A stretch of 64,000 nt of DNA from DASXHZ01 sp036488085 (GTDB lineage Bacteria > Acidobacteriota > Thermoanaerobaculia > Gp7-AA8), in assembly GCA_036488085.1 (NCBI GenBank), contig DASXHZ010000076.1, positions 1-64,000 on the forward strand, in the 5' to 3' direction. Of this stretch, positions 61,601 to 64,000 are shown one piece after another. The notes under the pieces are model-generated. The model was not told the DNA's origin. It worked only from the letters and a program-made list of their open reading frames with translations, and searched no databases. Numbering within the stretch: position 1 is the first letter of the stretch; each line of letters begins with the position of its first letter. A program made the position numbers and the translations under genes.

Positions 61601-64000
61601 GGCGGAGCCGGGAACCAGCAGGTCGAAGGTGTCAACCTGACGTCGGGCGGCAGCGGTTATGCCTCGGGCGGCGCTCCGACGGTCGGCTTCACCGGCGGCA
61701 ACGGCACCGGCGCGGCCGCTACGGCGACACTCACCGACAACCAGTTCCTCGCGCAAACGACCGCCGGCGCCGCCAGCATCACGTCGGCAACGATGACCGT
61801 CGGCGACAGCCGGGAGCTCATGCGTTTCTACAGCGACCCGGCGGACAGCACGACCGCCTATCTGATCAGCAGCGCCAGCATCGTCACCGGCTGGAACGTC
61901 GTCAACGGCGGTCCAAAGCTGAAGTACTCGGTCGCCTTATCCGACTTCAATCCCGACACGAACGCCTACGCGCCAATCGGATCGGTCACGACCGGCGCGA
62001 TCGGCGGCGGTAATCCCATCACCGATACGGAGACGATCGTCATCACCGCTGGAAGTTACGTTCTCCCGGCGGGTCACCGCCTGGTGTGGATCGTCTCCGG
62101 CCAGGATTCGAACGGCAGCCATGCCACCGGCCTGCAGTTCCTGTACAACGGCGCGGCCGGTTCCGGCCCGTTCAACAGCCACGGCACCATCTGCATGCAG
62201 CCGGTCCGGATGTCGATCGAGAAGTACGCCAACAAGCTGGAGGTGACGCCCGGCGTCGACCAGCTCACCTACACGCTCATCTATCGGAACCCCTCGAACG
62301 CCACGATTCCGAGCGTCGTCATCACCGATCCGATCCCGGCCGGCATGACCTACGTATCGTCGACCGCCAGCAACGGCACGCTCAACGTCGCCAGCGGGAC
62401 GGCGACCTGGACGCTGTCGAATGTCCTCTCCGGCACTACCGGAACGGCGACCATTACGGTGCAGGTCAATTCGAATATCTCCGGAACTTCGGCGACCAAC
62501 ACCGCGACCCTCACCCAGACCTACGGCCCGACCCTCACGTCGTCCACGACGACCATCCTCGCGCGTCCCGACGTCCGCATCTCGAAGCGCGCCAGCGGCA
62601 CGACCTTCGTCCCGGGGAACAGCTTCACCTATACCGTCGACGTCGTGAACGCCGGGTACGGCCTCGCGACCGGCGTGACGCTCGCCGATACGCTCGAGAG
62701 CTACATCAACGCCACCAGCGCCACCGGCTCGGTGGCGGGCGTCGCGTCGATCTCTGTCACGGGCGGCGGCAGCGGCTACACCACCACTCCCGCGGTCACG
62801 ATCCTCGGCGGCGGCGGTAGCAACGCAACTGCATCCGCCGTCATCTCGGGCGGCGTGGTGACCGGCATCATCGTCACGAATCCCGGGAGCGGCTACACCA
62901 GCGCGCCGGTCGTCACGATCGCGCCGCCGGCGGCCGGCACGACGGCCACCGCAACCGCCGTCCTGCGCAGCACCGCCATCAGCAACCCGAACGTGACCTA
63001 CAACATCGGCTCCCTCCCCGCGGGCTCGTCGGTCTCCCTGACGATCAACGTCACGATCGCGACCAGCGGCGTTCCGGCGGGCCAGAACGCCGCCGTCAAC
63101 ACGGCGAAAGTCTCCGACGACTACAACCCCGTACAGCGCGTCGCCACCGCCACTGTGACCGTGACGGCAACGCCCGCATTGACGCTCTCCGAAACGGCAA
63201 CCGCCTCCGCGAGCCGCATCGTGTTCGTCAACGTCACGGCCGGCGGCACCTACACCTCGCCCCCGACCGTCAGCATCAGCGGCTGCACCACGCCGCCGAC
63301 CGCGGTCGTCAGCACGTCGCCAGCGGCGGGAATCGCGAGCGGCTCGTACAGCGTGACCGGCGTGACGATCACCAGCCCCGGCGCGGGATGCAGCGCACCG
63401 GTCGTCAGCTTTAGCGGTCCGGGCGCAGGCGGCGCCGCGGCGACCGCCACAACCGGCCCGGCGTCAGGCGACACGATCACCTACGTTCTCACTCTCACGA
63501 GCACCGGCAACGCCGACTCCACCGGCTGCGTCATCACCGGGTCGGTGCCGGCGAACACGAGCTACACGAGCGGCGGAACGTTCGGCGGCGGCGCGGTCAC
63601 CAGCAGCGCCGTCACCCTCACCCCCGGCTCGTCGACGCAATTGACGTACGTCGTCACCGTCAACTCGGGCCTGCCGTACAGCTACTCCTCGCCGTTCGGC
63701 GTGACCGCCCTGCCGCAGACCGGCAGCGCGAGCTCGACCAACACCCCATCGCCCTCCGGCGTCAGCTCGTCCTTCAACACCGGAACGTCGCCGCAGTACA
63801 CGATCGCCGACACGCCCGACGGCGACACGCTCGGCGATCCGCTGACCGCGCTCTCCAACAACGCCACGAGCACCACGACCATCACGGTCGACTCGTCCTC
63901 GCTCATCGCGGCCGGCGACTACATCGAGATCACCAACGGCGGCACGCCGCAAATCGTGCAGGTGACCGCAAAGAACGGAAACACTCTCACGCTCAGCAGC
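58625..64000 (+). CDS. Giant secreted DUF11-repeat protein (partial, 3' end outside)
   Basis: Frame open for 1792 codons to the window end. GTG 58625 overlaps the peptidase stop (GTGA). A signal peptide (VVFGALFCGALAFSAAA) is followed by a Cys-rich N-domain with several WNSGTPTCGSVETDC-like segments, a roughly 500-residue domain, then at least six DUF11-type beta-sandwich repeats (for example PAVTKTNNAGSG, VPVRTANLLVTK, IEKYANKLEV). Between repeats are beta-helix-like inserts with GSGYTTTPAVTI and GSGYTSAPVVTI motifs. This is a cell-surface or extracellular stalk protein. The coupling to the RiPP genes is unusual. Confidence 0.85.
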   Translation, partial: MNKFGRVVFGALFCGALAFSAAATPPLWNSGTPTCGSVETDCVGGAPINPTTWPVECDASCGTPSALPGSWIPYSWGTTFPDTSISDKHPIHDQRTLDPSNGGARPQNYVNVSSGCPDQSLPSIYYYFDKTADGGNGIIFFRWRVEQIPNNYATGPSPGSYSSTDPWSSALWTVLLDLDGNGYRDFAMHLDGSSGAPSAPIDLLRTIWSSLTSTNSIDYISDPTHILSLFTNPTSFVDANGQIVQFNGSGAKSAIQWPNGSSETYWDYGTTRSRNISTGGCSEYYVDYQIPVRMLNATSKGGPAMKTYTPFQFLFATANSLNNPFQKDIVWDGNFVCDASSPGPFGDALTLDGGIIPQPIVTHFTAGSPVGCHVPVSAQIMDALTVNNCQSISQLVSAQFKYYYDINGDGQDDDGGSWINIGNPTTPTGTTVTASWDISNLVQGQYLLALEVSDNRGHTTQTWMSVPSTAYPAATYPLTASFGTDGLGRHLYTNIPPIASIWNPANFPTPGYTGLVASGVNATLGVNYQIVQIGGACGAPLPAVTKTNNAGSGVSQGGPVQYTLTINNTSSTVITVSSITDTLPLGFTYQSDAGGTGGLNVTPSSSPAPNTGGTISWTLPAGTQINGSSSATFKFNVNAGQSGGTFFNTANISTNVGTLTGTDTTGVPVRTANLLVTKTAELASAPGIPITSAARGDQIHFKIVVTNNSQTAVTFVKLTDPLPTGFTYVSASPSPQSAPSVGANGTMIWGSSSSNLISLAANGGTATFTVDAIAGSSGPATNTVTVTSLEAATVTASANLSISGPLLAINKVGSTSSIISPVNPATVQIDYVLQYANVGNATATGVALSDVVPAGFTLQIGAGTTTGCTQAGTTVSCNTTAVPTTLGAGLTGTVNLRFLVGSTATGPSVNTATVTGTGIPSAQAQFTVTLDANACASTNYYFRSTTGAVSSGVGGYGIGYVTMTNNGTGYNTLPTGVTFTGGTGSGAVGTAIGGAGNQQVEGVNLTSGGSGYASGGAPTVGFTGGNGTGAAATATLTDNQFLAQTTAGAASITSATMTVGDSRELMRFYSDPADSTTAYLISSASIVTGWNVVNGGPKLKYSVALSDFNPDTNAYAPIGSVTTGAIGGGNPITDTETIVITAGSYVLPAGHRLVWIVSGQDSNGSHATGLQFLYNGAAGSGPFNSHGTICMQPVRMSIEKYANKLEVTPGVDQLTYTLIYRNPSNATIPSVVITDPIPAGMTYVSSTASNGTLNVASGTATWTLSNVLSGTTGTATITVQVNSNISGTSATNTATLTQTYGPTLTSSTTTILARPDVRISKRASGTTFVPGNSFTYTVDVVNAGYGLATGVTLADTLESYINATSATGSVAGVASISVTGGGSGYTTTPAVTILGGGGSNATASAVISGGVVTGIIVTNPGSGYTSAPVVTIAPPAAGTTATATAVLRSTAISNPNVTYNIGSLPAGSSVSLTINVTIATSGVPAGQNAAVNTAKVSDDYNPVQRVATATVTVTATPALTLSETATASASRIVFVNVTAGGTYTSPPTVSISGCTTPPTAVVSTSPAAGIASGSYSVTGVTITSPGAGCSAPVVSFSGPGAGGAAATATTGPASGDTITYVLTLTSTGNADSTGCVITGSVPANTSYTSGGTFGGGAVTSSAVTLTPGSSTQLTYVVTVNSGLPYSYSSPFGVTALPQTGSASSTNTPSPSGVSSSFNTGTSPQYTIADTPDGDTLGDPLTALSNNATSTTTITVDSSSLIAAGDYIEITNGGTPQIVQVTAKNGNTLTLSS

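Overview
The window is high-GC Gram-negative DNA. BamD, a CpoB/YbgF-type lipoprotein, a large Oar-like TonB-dependent receptor and several lipoproteins indicate an outer membrane. RNase Y, a YmdB-type phosphodiesterase, ZapA, PASTA and SpmA/SpmB genes and a sulfatase-TPR protein fit an Acidobacteriota genome, possibly Thermoanaerobaculia-like. That placement is inference from gene content only.

Region 1 (1-18.5 kb) is mostly a conserved chromosomal backbone. It holds spmAB, a serine hydrolase, a sulfatase-TPR lipoprotein convergent with the TonB receptor across a shared terminator, then a minus-strand run: era and a CBS/CorC protein, a flavin reductase, def, a cyclic-nucleotide/TPR protein, cpoB, bamD, rpe, a PASTA protein and lon. 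Many neighbours overlap by 4 nt. Palindromic repeats and short-word arrays occupy several gaps and even code for some C-termini.

Region 2 (18.6-37.9 kb) is a polymorphic RHS/YD-repeat locus downstream of a PHP-domain gene. A full-length 2781-residue secreted RHS protein (27852-36197, minus) is followed by three displaced, decayed RHS 3' ends, each with its own C-terminal tip and mostly translationally coupled candidate immunity genes. Pieces of the 3' end of the PHP gene recur at 25413-25737, 27379-27403 and 36367-36566, so they delimit the RHS modules. Two tips carry a JAMM/DUF4329-like HTHP motif. An HxlR regulator and a DinB gene with two operator-like palindromes close the region.

Region 3 (38.5-50.6 kb) is an accessory island. 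It has two unknown genes, a 13-unit array of about 43 bp, VapBC modules (one duplicated and decayed), an orphan XRE antitoxin, a UPF0175 gene, a DUF4926 gene, two copies of a 125-bp MITE-like element, a 763-residue zinc-ribbon PD-(D/E)XK protein that looks like a defence effector, an integrase remnant abutting a tRNA-Glu 3' fragment, a HepT remnant, and a NYN-domain gene.

Region 4 (50.7-55.4 kb) returns to backbone: a cyclic-nucleotide-binding protein, an AraC-type regulator, a glycosyltransferase-like protein, YmdB, RNase Y, a probable 6S RNA and zapA.

Region 5 (55.7-64.0 kb) is a tightly packed plus-strand operon that looks like an unusual RiPP system: PqqD-like carrier, radical SAM/SPASM enzyme, a 58-residue three-cysteine peptide, an HPr-kinase-like ATPase, a membrane-less Ser-His S26-type peptidase, and a giant secreted DUF11-repeat protein that runs off the window. 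The last two junctions are GTGA overlaps, tying the surface protein to the peptide-maturation genes.
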